Below the pieces are notes generated by a model. That model was not told where the DNA came from. It saw nothing but the letters and a program-made list of their open reading frames with translations, and searched no databases. Shown piece after piece: positions 42,861 to 53,619 of a DNA stretch of 64,000 nt. Both the position numbers and the translations under genes were made by a program. Position 1 is the first letter of the stretch; every line of letters begins with the position of its first letter. Source of the stretch: Myxococcota bacterium. GTDB taxonomy: Bacteria > Myxococcota_A > Bradymonadia > UBA7976 > UBA1532. The stretch is from positions 186,001-250,000 of the forward strand of contig CAUJDF010000044.1 of NCBI GenBank assembly GCA_963169045.1. Direction: 5' to 3'.

Positions 42861-43913
42861 GTGAAGAGGACGTTGCAGTTCGTGACCTGTGCGCTGGGCG
42901 TCGCGGGCCCGGCCACGGTCCTGGCCCAGACCCCGGACGCGGCGCCCGCCGCACCGGCCGCCAGCACCGCGGGCGCCAGCGGCATCGCGAGCGAGGCCGA
43001 AGAGAGCTACCCGGTCAGCGCCACCTTCGGCGTCGGCTATCGTCTCAACCACGCGAACTTCGTCGAGACCGAGGGCGAGGCCGCCAACTTCGGCACGCAG
43101 CGCCTCTCGTTCACCGCCGATGCGGGCTACGACATCACCGACTCGATCTCGGCGAGCGTCAGCTTCGGCGTCGACAAGGAGCTGAGCAACACCTTCGACC
43201 GTCCGGGCCTCGGCGGTGGTCTCGCGTCGGGCGGCGGCAGCACGCACGTCCGCCGCGCCACCGAGCTCCGCGACGTTGGCCTCGGCGTCGCCTGGAGCAA
43301 CTTCTACTCGATCCCGGTGGTCGACATCGGCCTTTCGGCGGGCCTCGACGGCCAGCTGCCGGCCTCCAAGGCGAGCCGCTCCGCCGGTTACCTCTTCGGC
43401 CTCACGCCGAGCCTGACCCTCGATTGGTCGATCGGCGACTTCTCCTCGAGCCTCGGCTTCTCGTACTCGCGGTTCTTCGCCGAGGAGGCGACGCAGAAGG
43501 TCAACTGCGATCGCTTTCCCGAACAGTGCCGCATCAGCGGCAACGATCTGGGCGTTCCGCTCGGGCTGCACGACGTCTCGGGCGAGCTCAAGCTCGGCTA
43601 CAAGTTCTTCGGCAAACTCAACACGTCGGTCAGCTACTCGCTCGGCAACTCCTGGGGCGCGGTCGAGTTCGAAGACGACGTGTTCACGGCCGACATGGCC
43701 CAGACGGGCCTGCAGGCGGGCACCGGCTACCACTCCACCCGCATCGCCGCGTCGTACAAGCTCTTCGACAAGACCTCGATCGGCATGAGCATGGCCACGT
43801 CCCGCGCCGTCTATAAGGCCGACGGATCCGGCGTCACCATGCCCTTCTTCGACATGGACTCCGACCTGCACCACCGCACGTCGTACACCGTCTCGATCTC
43901 CCAGGGTCTCTGA
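42861..43913 (+). CDS. Outer-membrane beta-barrel-like protein
   Basis: 350 residues from GTG 42861 with a signal peptide (MKRTLQFVTCALGVAG..., cleavage near VLA|Q) and an Ala/Pro spacer. The remainder alternates polar and hydrophobic residues in short strands typical of a transmembrane beta-barrel ('VSATFGVGYRLNHANF', 'QRLSFTADAGYDITDSIS', 'SSLGFSYSRFFAEE', 'GELKLGYKFFGKLNTSVSY'). One cysteine pair lies in a likely loop ('NCDRFPEQC'). It has no close match that I recognise; a channel or anchor is plausible. It follows the riboswitch gene and has its own sigma-54-like promoter, suggesting shared regulation. Confidence 0.75.
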   Translation: MKRTLQFVTCALGVAGPATVLAQTPDAAPAAPAASTAGASGIASEAEESYPVSATFGVGYRLNHANFVETEGEAANFGTQRLSFTADAGYDITDSISASVSFGVDKELSNTFDRPGLGGGLASGGGSTHVRRATELRDVGLGVAWSNFYSIPVVDIGLSAGLDGQLPASKASRSAGYLFGLTPSLTLDWSIGDFSSSLGFSYSRFFAEEATQKVNCDRFPEQCRISGNDLGVPLGLHDVSGELKLGYKFFGKLNTSVSYSLGNSWGAVEFEDDVFTADMAQTGLQAGTGYHSTRIAASYKLFDKTSIGMSMATSRAVYKADGSGVTMPFFDMDSDLHHRTSYTVSISQGL

Positions 43914-43946
43914 CCCGCCGCCTCGCCGGCGCCGCCCGGTTGGGCT

Positions 43947-45578
43947 ATGGTGCGCGGCGTGTGGCGCTCCCTCTCCTTCCGCTTCTCCCTGTTCGCCGGC
44001 CTGCTCGTCGCGGGTGCCGTCGGCTCGGCCACCTGGGCTTCGTATCGCGTCGCCGTCGACATCGGCCGTGACCAGGCGCGTGGCGTCGGCCGAGTGCTGG
44101 TCAAGGCGCTCGCCGACAGCCACTCTTCGCACCTGTTGGCCGGCCGCACGGAGGAGCTGCGCCTCAGCGCGCGCCGGCTGACCGCCGGCGGCACGAGCGC
44201 CACCGCAGGCGATACCAGCGCCACCGCCGTCCTCCACGCGACCTTCTTCGACAGCGCCGGGCGCCCACTGGCGCGCAGCCCCGACGAGGTGGCCGTCGGC
44301 GCCCTCCCCCCCCTGGAGCTCGAACACGGCGTCGACGACGTGCCGACCGCCGACGGCGGCCGCCGCTTCGTGGCGCCCGTCCACTTCGGCCTCGGGAGTC
44401 TCCGGCGCACCGTCGGCGCGGTGGAGATCGTGCTCGCCGACGACTTCTCAGCGCACCTCAAGCCGCAGCTGACCGGCACCTATCTCCTGCTCGGCCTCGT
44501 CGAGACGATTCTTGCGGCGGCGCTCGTGTTCGGCCTCAGCCGCTGGATGCTGCGACCGGTCCCCGCCCTCGCGGCGGCCATCGAGCAGGTACGCGAGGGC
44601 CGCTTCGATGCACGGGTGCCCGCGTTCGGCGCCGACGAGCTCTCGAGGCTCGCGACCGCGTTCAACGACATGTCCCAGCGCCTCGCCCTCTTCGGCCAGT
44701 ACACGAATCCGGCCATCATCCGCGCCCTGCTCCAGAACCCCGAGCTGGCGCTGCCGCGCGGGGTGACGCGCCACGTCACGGTGGTCTTTTCCGACATGCG
44801 CGGCTTCACACGAGTGAGCGCCCGACGGGCCCCATCGGACGTGCTGCGCCTGGTCAATCTGTACTTTCGGGTGTTGGAGCAGGTCGTCACCGACCACGGT
44901 GGGCACATCGACAAGTTCATGGGGGACGCGATGATGGCCCTCTTCGGTCTGTTCGACCCACCCGCCGACGACCTCGAGGGCCGCTTCGCCCGCGGCGAGT
45001 CGATCGCTTATGCCCGCAACGCCGTTCAGGCCATGCTGCGGGCGCGGGACGCCGTCCGCGTCCTCAACGGCTTTCTCGAGCAGGCCGCCGGCGTTCCTGG
45101 CTTTCCGCCCGAGCTCGCCCCGTGCACGTTCGGCTGCGGCATCGCCAGCGGCTACGCCACTGTCGGCAACATCGGCGGCGCGCACAGCAAGGACTACTCG
45201 GTCGTCGGGAGCATCGTGAACCTCGCCGCGCGTCTCGAGAGCCAGAGCCGCGCGGGCGAAGTGCTCATCGACAGCCACACCTGGCGGAACCTCGGCGGCG
45301 GCGCGCTGGTCCGTCCGCGCCCGCCCGTGGAGCTCAAGGGCTTCGAGTCGCCGGTCACGCCCTTCGAGGTGGTGGCGCTCGCGCACGACGAGGCCGAAGG
45401 CCGCCGCGACTTCGCTGCCTATGGCCGCCGCCTGTTCGACGGACGCTTCGTCGCCGACGTGGTGCTGCAGGGGGATCCGCTGGCGAGCGCCGCGGATGTC
45501 GATCGGCTCGGCGGGCTCTTGCAGAAGACGCTGGAGGCCTACTGCGAGGGGCTGCTCACGCCGAAAGCGCCCGGTTAG
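43947..45578 (+). CDS. Membrane class III adenylate/guanylate cyclase with HAMP domain
   Basis: 543 residues. A transmembrane helix (about 14-33) and a second one (about 178-198) flank a sensory periplasmic domain of about 140 residues. A HAMP linker follows ('RWMLRPVPALAAAIEQVREG', 'DELSRLATAFNDMSQRL'), then the catalytic domain. Metal-binding aspartates are in 'VVFSDMRGFT' and 'KFMGDAMMALFG'; the Lys of 'DKFMGD' favours ATP. The transition-state Asn and Arg are kept in 'VNLAARLES'. So an active cAMP-producing enzyme is likely, although the second specificity residue is Ser ('KDYSVVGS'). The 3' end overlaps the convergent lipoprotein by 4 bases. Confidence 0.9.
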   Translation: MVRGVWRSLSFRFSLFAGLLVAGAVGSATWASYRVAVDIGRDQARGVGRVLVKALADSHSSHLLAGRTEELRLSARRLTAGGTSATAGDTSATAVLHATFFDSAGRPLARSPDEVAVGALPPLELEHGVDDVPTADGGRRFVAPVHFGLGSLRRTVGAVEIVLADDFSAHLKPQLTGTYLLLGLVETILAAALVFGLSRWMLRPVPALAAAIEQVREGRFDARVPAFGADELSRLATAFNDMSQRLALFGQYTNPAIIRALLQNPELALPRGVTRHVTVVFSDMRGFTRVSARRAPSDVLRLVNLYFRVLEQVVTDHGGHIDKFMGDAMMALFGLFDPPADDLEGRFARGESIAYARNAVQAMLRARDAVRVLNGFLEQAAGVPGFPPELAPCTFGCGIASGYATVGNIGGAHSKDYSVVGSIVNLAARLESQSRAGEVLIDSHTWRNLGGGALVRPRPPVELKGFESPVTPFEVVALAHDEAEGRRDFAAYGRRLFDGRFVADVVLQGDPLASAADVDRLGGLLQKTLEAYCEGLLTPKAPG

Positions 45579-46639
45579 CGAGTGGCCTGGCTCAACGCGG
45601 CGAACCGCTCGTACATCGCCATCCCCTCGCGAGCGCGCGGGTTCTGTGGCTCGAGCGCGAGGACCCGCTGCCAATGGGCGCGCGCGCGTTCGAGGTCCTC
45701 TCGAACGTAAGCCGTCTCCGCCGCAGCGAGCGCTTCCCGGACGACGCGTGAGCGCTCGGCCTCTGCCCACGCGGCGAGCGCAGCGAGATCGGCGCCGACG
45801 GCGCCGGCGGCCCGCGCCTCGCGCAGGATGCTCATCAGCCCGGCGAGGTCGTCCTGGCGCTGGGCGCGCCGCGCCTCCTCGGCAAAGTTGCGCGCCGGCG
45901 CCTCGTTCACCACGGCAGTGGAGGCGGGACGAGCGGCGGCGCTCACGGCTCGACGCTTGGCCGGGCGCGGTGCGGCGGCGGGAGTGGCCTCCGCCGGTGG
46001 AGGCGCCTCTGCCTGCGCGACGGCATCCGGCTCGCTCTCGAGCAGGGGCGCGCGGCGCCTCGCGAGGCCTTCGAGCACGGCGAGGCCCACATCCGCCGGC
46101 AGACCGGCACGGTGACGCAGACGGCGCGCCTCCGCCGCGGCGTCGGCAGCGGCCGACCAGGCGTCGGCGCGAAAGGCTGCCCGTGCGCGCTGCCCCGCCT
46201 CGGCGGCGGTCGTCTCGGCTCCGAGCCGCGCCGCCTCCACCTCGCGGGCCACTTCCCCGGCGCCCCGAAGGGAACCCACCGCCCCGACGGCACGCTCCAG
46301 CGCCAGCGCTTCGTGCACGGTCTCCGTGGCCGCGGCCACGGCGCCCTGCGCGAGCAGCGCCTCCGCGTCGGCGATGCGCGCGTCCCGGAGCGACTCGAGC
46401 GCGGGCAGCGCCGCGCTCCACGTCGCCAGGACGCGCGCCCGCGTATCCCGATCCGTCAGCGGCGACGACAGCACCGCCCGCGCGTACGGCGCCGCGGCGA
46501 CCGGATCCTGCCCCACGAGCGCCTCGAACTGCATGACCGGCGGTAGCTCCGCACGCCGCGGCTCCACGCGAGGCGCGCCCGCACAGCCGGCGAGGAGACC
46601 GAGAGCGCAGATCCAACCGTGGTGCGCAAGGAATCTCAC
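45575..46639 (-). CDS. Ala-rich helical lipoprotein with C-terminal TPR-like motif
   Basis: 354 residues from GTG 46639. The lipobox is LLAGC (cysteine near residue 19). The mature part is strikingly Ala/Arg/Glu-rich and helical, with a Pro/Ala linker about two-thirds along ('AEAPPPAEATPAAAPRPAKR'). The C-terminal segment 'AYVREDLERARAHWQRVLAL' to 'EPQNPRAREGMAMYERF' is a TPR-like helix pair. It is convergent with the cyclase and 64 bases from clpX on the same strand. Function unknown. Confidence 0.75.
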   Translation of the reverse strand: MRFLAHHGWICALGLLAGCAGAPRVEPRRAELPPVMQFEALVGQDPVAAAPYARAVLSSPLTDRDTRARVLATWSAALPALESLRDARIADAEALLAQGAVAAATETVHEALALERAVGAVGSLRGAGEVAREVEAARLGAETTAAEAGQRARAAFRADAWSAAADAAAEARRLRHRAGLPADVGLAVLEGLARRRAPLLESEPDAVAQAEAPPPAEATPAAAPRPAKRRAVSAAARPASTAVVNEAPARNFAEEARRAQRQDDLAGLMSILREARAAGAVGADLAALAAWAEAERSRVVREALAAAETAYVREDLERARAHWQRVLALEPQNPRAREGMAMYERFAALSQATR

Positions 46640-46703
46640 GCCCGGTGGAACGGAACGAACAGCGGGATGGCCTGAGGGATGGGTAGAAAGCGACCGGGAG
46701 CGG

Positions 46704-47939
46704 TCAGGCGCTCTTCTTGGCGAGGACGAGCTGGGGCCGCTCGCCCTTCGTGACCACGTCCTCGTTGATCACCACTTCCCGCACGTCCTGGAGGTCGGGC
46801 AGCTCGTACATGATCTCGAGCATGATCTCCTCCATGATCGCGCGCAGGCCGCGGGCGCCGCTCTTGCGCACGATGGCCTCGCGGACGATGGCCCGCATGG
46901 CTTCAGGCGTGAAGCGCAGGTTCGTCTTCTCGAGCTCGAAGAGGCGCTTGTACTGTTTGATCAGCGAGTTCTTGGGCTTCCAGAGGATCTCGTAGAGCGC
47001 ATCTTCGTCGAGCTGCTCACACGAGACGATTACCGGGAGGCGCCCCATGAACTCGGGGATCATACCGTACTTGATGAAGTCCTCGGTGGTGACCTGGTGG
47101 ATGAGGCTGTTGTAGTCGCCCTCTTTGCTCTGCGCCTGAACTTCGGCGCCGAAGCCGATGGACGAGCGAGAGAGGCGACGCTGGATGAGCTTCTCGATGC
47201 CGACGAACGCGCCGCACACGATGAACAGGATGTTCGTCGTGTCGATCTGAATGATCTCCTTCTGGGGGCGCGTGCGGGCACCATCGGGATAGATGGTGAC
47301 CTTGTCGGCTTCGATCATCTTGAGGAGCGCCTGCTGGACGCCCTCGCCGCCGACGTCACGCGTGCTCGAAGGCATGTCGCCCTTGCGCGCGATCTTGTCG
47401 ATCTCGTCAATGACGACGATGCCACGGGACGCGCGCTCGACGTCGCGGTCAGCGGCGATCCACAGCGACTTGACGATGCTCTCGACATCCTCGCCGACGT
47501 AACCGGCCTCGGTGAGGCAGGTGGCATCGGCGACGACGAAAGGCACGTCGAGCAACTTGGCGAGCGCCTGAGCGATGGCCGTCTTGCCCGAGCCCGTCGG
47601 CCCGACCATGAGGATGTTGCCCTTGAAGAGCTGCACCTCGTCGTCGGACGGCGCGTCGATTCGCTTGTAGTGATTGTAGGTTGCGACCGCGATGGTCTTC
47701 TTCGCGGCTTCCTGGCCGACGATGTGCTCGTCGAGGAACGCCTTGATGTCCTTCGGCTTCAGACGACGACGGTCCTTGCCTTCGGACACCTCACCCCGGC
47801 CGTCCTGCGAGAGGATCTCATTGCACAGCGCGACGCACTCGTCGCAGATGTGCACCTGCGGCCCGGTGATGAGCTTGCGAACCTCAATGGCCTCCTTCCC
47901 ACAGAAGGAGCACCGCAGGTGGAACGTCCGATTCGTCAT
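46704..47939 (-). CDS. clpX: ATP-dependent Clp protease ATP-binding subunit ClpX
   Basis: The 411-residue AAA+ unfoldase that feeds substrates to ClpP. The N-terminal zinc-binding domain has its four cysteines ('CSFCGKEA' and 'CDECVALC'). Walker A is GPTGSGKT, the pore loop is 'GYVGED', and Walker B is '[10 protein letters not shown]'. The ClpP-docking tripeptide I-G-F is present in '[11 protein letters not shown]', so pairing with ClpP is expected. clpP and tig, which often precede clpX, are not here; rpsA lies upstream. It has its own TTGACA promoter. Confidence 0.97.
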   Translation of the reverse strand: MTNRTFHLRCSFCGKEAIEVRKLITGPQVHICDECVALCNEILSQDGRGEVSEGKDRRRLKPKDIKAFLDEHIVGQEAAKKTIAVATYNHYKRIDAPSDDEVQLFKGNILMVGPTGSGKTAIAQALAKLLDVPFVVADATCLTEAGYVGEDVESIVKSLWIAADRDVERASRGIVVIDEIDKIARKGDMPSSTRDVGGEGVQQALLKMIEADKVTIYPDGARTRPQKEIIQIDTTNILFIVCGAFVGIEKLIQRRLSRSSIGFGAEVQAQSKEGDYNSLIHQVTTEDFIKYGMIPEFMGRLPVIVSCEQLDEDALYEILWKPKNSLIKQYKRLFELEKTNLRFTPEAMRAIVREAIVRKSGARGLRAIMEEIMLEIMYELPDLQDVREVVINEDVVTKGERPQLVLAKKSA

Positions 47940-47975
47940 CCTGTTTGCCGACCGCTCGCTCGCTTACGCGAATTG

Positions 47976-48005
47976 AAACTAGCACCCGCTGGATCGGGGT
48001 GTCAA
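47976..48005 (-). promoter_or_regulatory. Promoter for clpX
   Basis: On the minus strand a perfect TTGACA and a weak TAGTTT with an 18-base spacer, about 37 bases before the ATG at 47939. It lies in the 283-base rpsA-clpX gap, in which I see no gene; an imperfect GC-rich hairpin (near 48188-48212) after rpsA has no U tract. Confidence 0.5.
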
Positions 48006-48222
48006 CCGACGGTCCCGAGCCGATCCGACCGTCTCTTGAACGGCTTCTCGACCGGCTGACCACGAGTCTCGACGGTGGTGGACCCACCTCCCACGGGTGC
48101 GCTCACCGGAAGATGCGCGTCACCGCCGACAAGTTCCGAAACCGGCGTCAGGGAGGTGGAGATTTCCGGAAGGAGAGAGAGGAGACCGGCGCCCGCCTGG
48201 ACGAGCGCCGGGATCGAGCGAC

Positions 48223-49989
<1,767 letters not shown>

Positions 49990-50075
49990 GTTACCTGTAA
50001 CCCCCTGGGGTTGGATTGCACTCGCCCCCAAGGGCGAGGCCCGCCAGCTGGGGTGCCGGCAGGGAATGGTGCGGC

Positions 50076-50104
50076 ACCATACGTGAGGGCCCGCGGGTTG
50101 TAAA
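50076..50104 (-). promoter_or_regulatory. Promoter for rpsA
   Basis: On the minus strand, TTTACA and TATGGT separated by exactly 17 bases, about 87 bases before the rpsA start. It gives a leader of about 80 bases. Confidence 0.6.
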
Positions 50105-50162
50105 GCCGAAATGCCCCGGCGGATTCGCCGCCGGAATGCAAGTGCACAAAGGCCGGTTCACG

Positions 50163-51422
50163 TCAGGCGCGCGCGGTCGCGGGGAGCGTCGCGTCGCCAC
50201 GGGCGGCCCGGTGGACGCGCGCGTGCGCGGCGGCGCCGAGCGACGCGCCGAGGGCGGCCAACACGACGTCCCCGACGTCGACGACGCGCGTCGCGACGAA
50301 GATCTGGGCGCCCTCGAGGACCACGCCGACGCCCGTCGCCAGCAGGACGGCGCGCCGCCCCCCGAAGCGCGAAGCGAGCAGCGCGCCGAGAAGGACATAC
50401 GGCAACGCCTGGTCGATGACATCGTCGAGCACGTGCTGGCGCAGGTCCGCGTAGTAGGCGGCGAAAGGGACGAGCGACTGCGACGTCGCACGGGCCTCGA
50501 TGGACTCGGGCGTCGCGAGGGTGAACGGTGCGAGCGCCTCGGCGGCGGCCATCGCGACCAGCGCAAGGATCGCCGGTCGCGCCGCAGCGGCGCCCAAGGG
50601 TCGGGCCAGGAGTCCGACGGCGGCGCCGAGACCGGCAGCGAGCACCTCGCCGACACCGGGCGTCCGCGAGGCGACGAAGACCTGCGCGCCTTCGAGGCTC
50701 CCCGCCAGCGCGACACAGGCCAGCAGCGCGCGCCAGCGCGGCCCTGGCACGACGTCCGCAGCGACGAAGCCGAGGATCAGGAAGGGCACACCGACCACCA
50801 CGGCTTCGGCGGGCCCGGCGAGCCCCAAAGGCGCGTCGAGGAATGCCTTGATTGACGACTTCACCGAGCCGACGTCGATCGAGACGTCGAAGGGCGCGAG
50901 GCTGCGCAGTGCGATGGCGAACGCGACGAGGGCGAACGCGGCGTGCGCGGGCGTGGATCGGAACCAGCGCCCCATCGCCGATGACATGAGCGCCGGGAGG
51001 CGGCGCTGAAAGCGGGCGGTCAGCCCCGCCGCGGCCGCGCAGCCCGAAGCATTGAACACCACGTCCCCGAGCTGCGTGGTGCGGTCGACGGTCAGCAGCT
51101 GGAGCGCCTCGACGACGCAGGAGAGCGCCGCACCGAGGAGCAGCCCACCGACGGCCGCGGGCGCGACTCTCGTCAGCCCGCGCGCCATGGCGTACGAGGC
51201 GCCGAGCGGCACGAAGAACAGGCAATTGGCGACGATGTCCGGCAGTCCGCGCAGCCGACCGCCGACGACGTGCACCACCGCCCAGTCGACCGAGCCAAAG
51301 CGGCGCGCGACGGCGGAAGGGTCGAGATCGAAGCGCCACGGAATCGTCGTGCCGTAGAGGATGAACGCGGTGGCGGCGATCAGCCCGAGGCGCCCGGCAC
51401 GACGGACGGCGGCGTCGTCCAT
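50163..51422 (-). CDS. VanZ-family membrane protein with three VanZ-like repeats
   Basis: 419 residues, multi-pass. The VanZ pattern E-x-x-Q-(5)-R-(5)-D/E occurs three times: E105/Q108/R114/D120 ('EALQLLTVDRTTQLGDVVFN'), E244/Q247/R253/E259 ('EGAQVFVASRTPGVGEV') and E370/Q373/R379/D385 ('EGAQIFVATRVVDVGDVV'). Each is preceded by an aromatic-proline entry segment ('TTIPWRFDLD', 'LAPFDVSIDV', 'LAPFTLATPE'), so the protein looks like a triplication of a unit of about 130 residues. VanZ proteins are linked to teicoplanin resistance in Gram-positives, but in Gram-negatives they are often found in XrtA/PEP-CTERM-type exopolysaccharide loci, as here. It is the last gene of the polysaccharide cluster. 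Confidence 0.88.
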   Translation of the reverse strand: MDDAAVRRAGRLGLIAATAFILYGTTIPWRFDLDPSAVARRFGSVDWAVVHVVGGRLRGLPDIVANCLFFVPLGASYAMARGLTRVAPAAVGGLLLGAALSCVVEALQLLTVDRTTQLGDVVFNASGCAAAAGLTARFQRRLPALMSSAMGRWFRSTPAHAAFALVAFAIALRSLAPFDVSIDVGSVKSSIKAFLDAPLGLAGPAEAVVVGVPFLILGFVAADVVPGPRWRALLACVALAGSLEGAQVFVASRTPGVGEVLAAGLGAAVGLLARPLGAAAARPAILALVAMAAAEALAPFTLATPESIEARATSQSLVPFAAYYADLRQHVLDDVIDQALPYVLLGALLASRFGGRRAVLLATGVGVVLEGAQIFVATRVVDVGDVVLAALGASLGAAAHARVHRAARGDATLPATARA

Positions 51423-51429
51423 CCCCGCC

Positions 51430-52782
51430 TCACCGCGCGCCGCGCCGGAAGATCATGACCTTGGCGGTCTCGAGGATGATCTGGAGGTCGTAGAGCAGGC
51501 CCATGTGCTTGATGTAGGCGAGGTCGTACTGGAGCTTCTCGACCATGTCCTCGGCCGTCTCCGCGTACCGGAACTTCACCTGAGCGAGGCCCGTCACCCC
51601 GGGCTTCACGAAGAGGCGCTGGCGGAAGAACGGGATCTCGCGCTGAAGCTTGATGTGGAAGACGGGGCGCTCCGGGCGCGGTCCGACGAGGCTCATGTCG
51701 CCGCGGAGCACGTTGAAGAGCTGCGGCAGCTCGTCGAGCCTCGTCTTGCGGATGAAATTTCCGAAGGGCGTCACGCGCGGGTCGTTCCGCGTGGCCAACT
51801 TCGCGCCGTCGCGCTCGCTGTCGGTACGCATCGAGCGGAACTTGTAGATGGTGAACACGCGGCCGAACTCGCCGACGCGCTCCTGGGCGTAGATCGCCGG
51901 CCCGGGGCTCGTGAGCTTCACGAGGAGTGCCGTGATCGCCATCGGCACGCCGGCGACCACCAACCCGATGCTCGCGACGACCAGGTCGAGGATACGCTTT
52001 GTGACCTTGCGGATGTCGCTGCGTCGGAAGCCATCGGAGAAGATCATCGCCGATGGCTTCAGCTCGCGGATGTAGAGCTTCTCGGTGAACTGCTCGTAGA
52101 GGTTGCCGCCGTCGAGGATCTCCAGGCCGGCGAACTTGAGGTCGAGGAGGTCGACGACCGGCAGGTTGCCGCGGCGGTCGGACATCGCCACGACGACGGT
52201 GTCGACCTCGTGGCGCCGGCAGATCTCGGGGAGCTGGTCGTAGGTGCCGACCACCTCGGGACCGGGCGTGCCGCCGTCGTTGTTGCCGCCGGCCAGGCAG
52301 CCGATGAGGCGGTAGCCGAGCGCCTCGCGCGCCTTCAGCAGCGTGACGAGCTCTTGAGCGAGGTCGCCCGTGCCGAGGATGAGCACGCGCCGCAAGGGAC
52401 GGGAGGCCATGAACCTGCTCAGTGCGACACGCCACAGCGTGAAGAACAGCAGGTTGAAGAGAATGGCGATGAACGTGATGCCACGGCCGACGAACAGGCC
52501 GGGGATGACGTAGAAGAGGAGCGCCAGGAGGACGCTCGTGAGCACCAGCGAGGAAACGACGCGCACGAACAGCGTGCGAGACGGCGTCACCGAGCGGAAG
52601 TCGTACAGGCCGTTGTAGAAGAGCGCTGCCTGGGTCGCGAGGACCATGACCAGCGCCTTCCAAGCGTATCCCTCCGTCTCGAGGGTGTCGCTCCCGAGGC
52701 GCACGACGACGCCGAACACGTAGCCGGCGAAGAAGAGCGCGGCCTCGAGGAGGACGACGCCGGCGCGGAATCTACCGCTCAT
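51430..52782 (-). CDS. Polyprenyl-phosphate sugar phosphotransferase (XrtA/EpsB-type)
   Basis: 450 residues from ATG 52782, overlapping the upstream stop (ATGA). About four N-terminal transmembrane helices precede a Rossmann-like domain ('[19 protein letters not shown]', about 140-230). The C-terminal bacterial sugar transferase domain contains '[19 protein letters not shown]', 'FTIYKFRSM', '[20 protein letters not shown]' and 'LVGPRPERP'. It should start repeat-unit synthesis by moving a sugar-1-phosphate from UDP-sugar to undecaprenyl phosphate. The family resembles TIGR03013 (XrtA-system glycosyltransferase). It is the only initiating enzyme seen in this locus. Confidence 0.93.
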   Translation of the reverse strand: MSGRFRAGVVLLEAALFFAGYVFGVVVRLGSDTLETEGYAWKALVMVLATQAALFYNGLYDFRSVTPSRTLFVRVVSSLVLTSVLLALLFYVIPGLFVGRGITFIAILFNLLFFTLWRVALSRFMASRPLRRVLILGTGDLAQELVTLLKAREALGYRLIGCLAGGNNDGGTPGPEVVGTYDQLPEICRRHEVDTVVVAMSDRRGNLPVVDLLDLKFAGLEILDGGNLYEQFTEKLYIRELKPSAMIFSDGFRRSDIRKVTKRILDLVVASIGLVVAGVPMAITALLVKLTSPGPAIYAQERVGEFGRVFTIYKFRSMRTDSERDGAKLATRNDPRVTPFGNFIRKTRLDELPQLFNVLRGDMSLVGPRPERPVFHIKLQREIPFFRQRLFVKPGVTGLAQVKFRYAETAEDMVEKLQYDLAYIKHMGLLYDLQIILETAKVMIFRRGAR

Positions 52783-53618
52783 GCATCCGGTCCGTCGCGC
52801 ACCACGGGTGCGTCGTTGACGATGACGCCGAGCAGGCGGCGGCCGGCCAGCGCCCCGAGGGCGGCCTCGCACGCGCCGGTGGCGAGATCGAGCGGTCTGA
52901 CGACGAGGACGACCGCGTCGATCAGGTCGCTCGCGGCGCCGAGCGCCGCGGCGTCGCCGGCGACGGGGCCGTCGACGAGCAACAGATCGGCGGCTCCGCT
53001 CGCCTCTTCGAGCACGCGGCGCAGCGCGGGACCGCCGGCGCCGGCCTCGTCCGCCGTGCCGGCCGTCAGCGCGGTGAGGCGCTCCCCCAGCAGCACGAGG
53101 TCGATGGGAGCGGCGCGGTCGCGGCGCCGGGCGCGTGCGAAGTCGCGAAGTCCGGGGCCGTCCTCGAGGCCGAAGGCCCGCGCCACCCCCGGCGCGGCGA
53201 AGTCGAGGTCGACGAGCGTGACGCGCATCGTCTCCGCCAGGGCGGACGCCAGGTTGAGCGCCGTCGTCGTTCGACCCGCGCCCGGCGACGGGGCCGTGAC
53301 CCAGACGCAGCGCGCGCCGGCGACGTCCTGCACGAGCCGCGCCGCGGCTTCGCGGTAGCCGGCGGCCACCTCTCCCTGCGGCTCGAGGAAGAACACGAGG
53401 CGGCCGTCGAGGGCCGCGGCCTCGAGCCGGGGTCGCCGATGGCGCAGGCGCGCGGCCGACGGCGGCTCGGGACCGTCGAACGCCGGCTCGCGGGGCCCGA
53501 GCGGCCGGGCCGGCGGCGGTCCGGACGATCGCTCGCCCTGACGCACACGCCGCTGCTCCGGCGGCCGAACGAACAGATAGGTCCCGGTGGTCGGTCCGGT
53601 GCGGCGCGTCTCGCTCAT
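52779..53618 (-). CDS. CpsD/BY-kinase-like ATPase with altered Walker A
   Basis: 279 residues. A Pro/Arg-rich N-terminal segment of about 75 residues precedes a ParA/CpsD-like NTPase fold: 'WVTAPSPGAGRTTTALNLAS', 'VTLVDLDFAAPGVARAFGL' (Walker A' with Asp) and 'ADLLLVDGP' (Walker B). In Walker A the expected G-x-G-K-[ST] reads G-A-G-R-T, so the nucleotide-binding lysine is an arginine. The tyrosine-rich C-terminal tail typical of BY-kinases is missing. It lies between the Wzz-like protein and the sugar transferase, the normal place for the cytoplasmic half of a polysaccharide copolymerase. It may bind nucleotide weakly and be regulatory. Confidence 0.87.
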   Translation of the reverse strand: MSETRRTGPTTGTYLFVRPPEQRRVRQGERSSGPPPARPLGPREPAFDGPEPPSAARLRHRRPRLEAAALDGRLVFFLEPQGEVAAGYREAAARLVQDVAGARCVWVTAPSPGAGRTTTALNLASALAETMRVTLVDLDFAAPGVARAFGLEDGPGLRDFARARRRDRAAPIDLVLLGERLTALTAGTADEAGAGGPALRRVLEEASGAADLLLVDGPVAGDAAALGAASDLIDAVVLVVRPLDLATGACEAALGALAGRRLLGVIVNDAPVVRDGPDA

Positions 53619-53619
53619 T

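Noticed and set aside
41959-42954. N-terminal extension of the HDOD protein to 42954
   Set aside because: It is Pro/Arg/Gly-rich, runs antisense through the riboswitch and the small exported gene, and contains no domain.
48185-48222. Rho-independent terminator after rpsA
   Set aside because: A CCGGCGC/GCGCCGG pairing is present, but the loop is long and there is no U tract, so I did not list it as a terminator.
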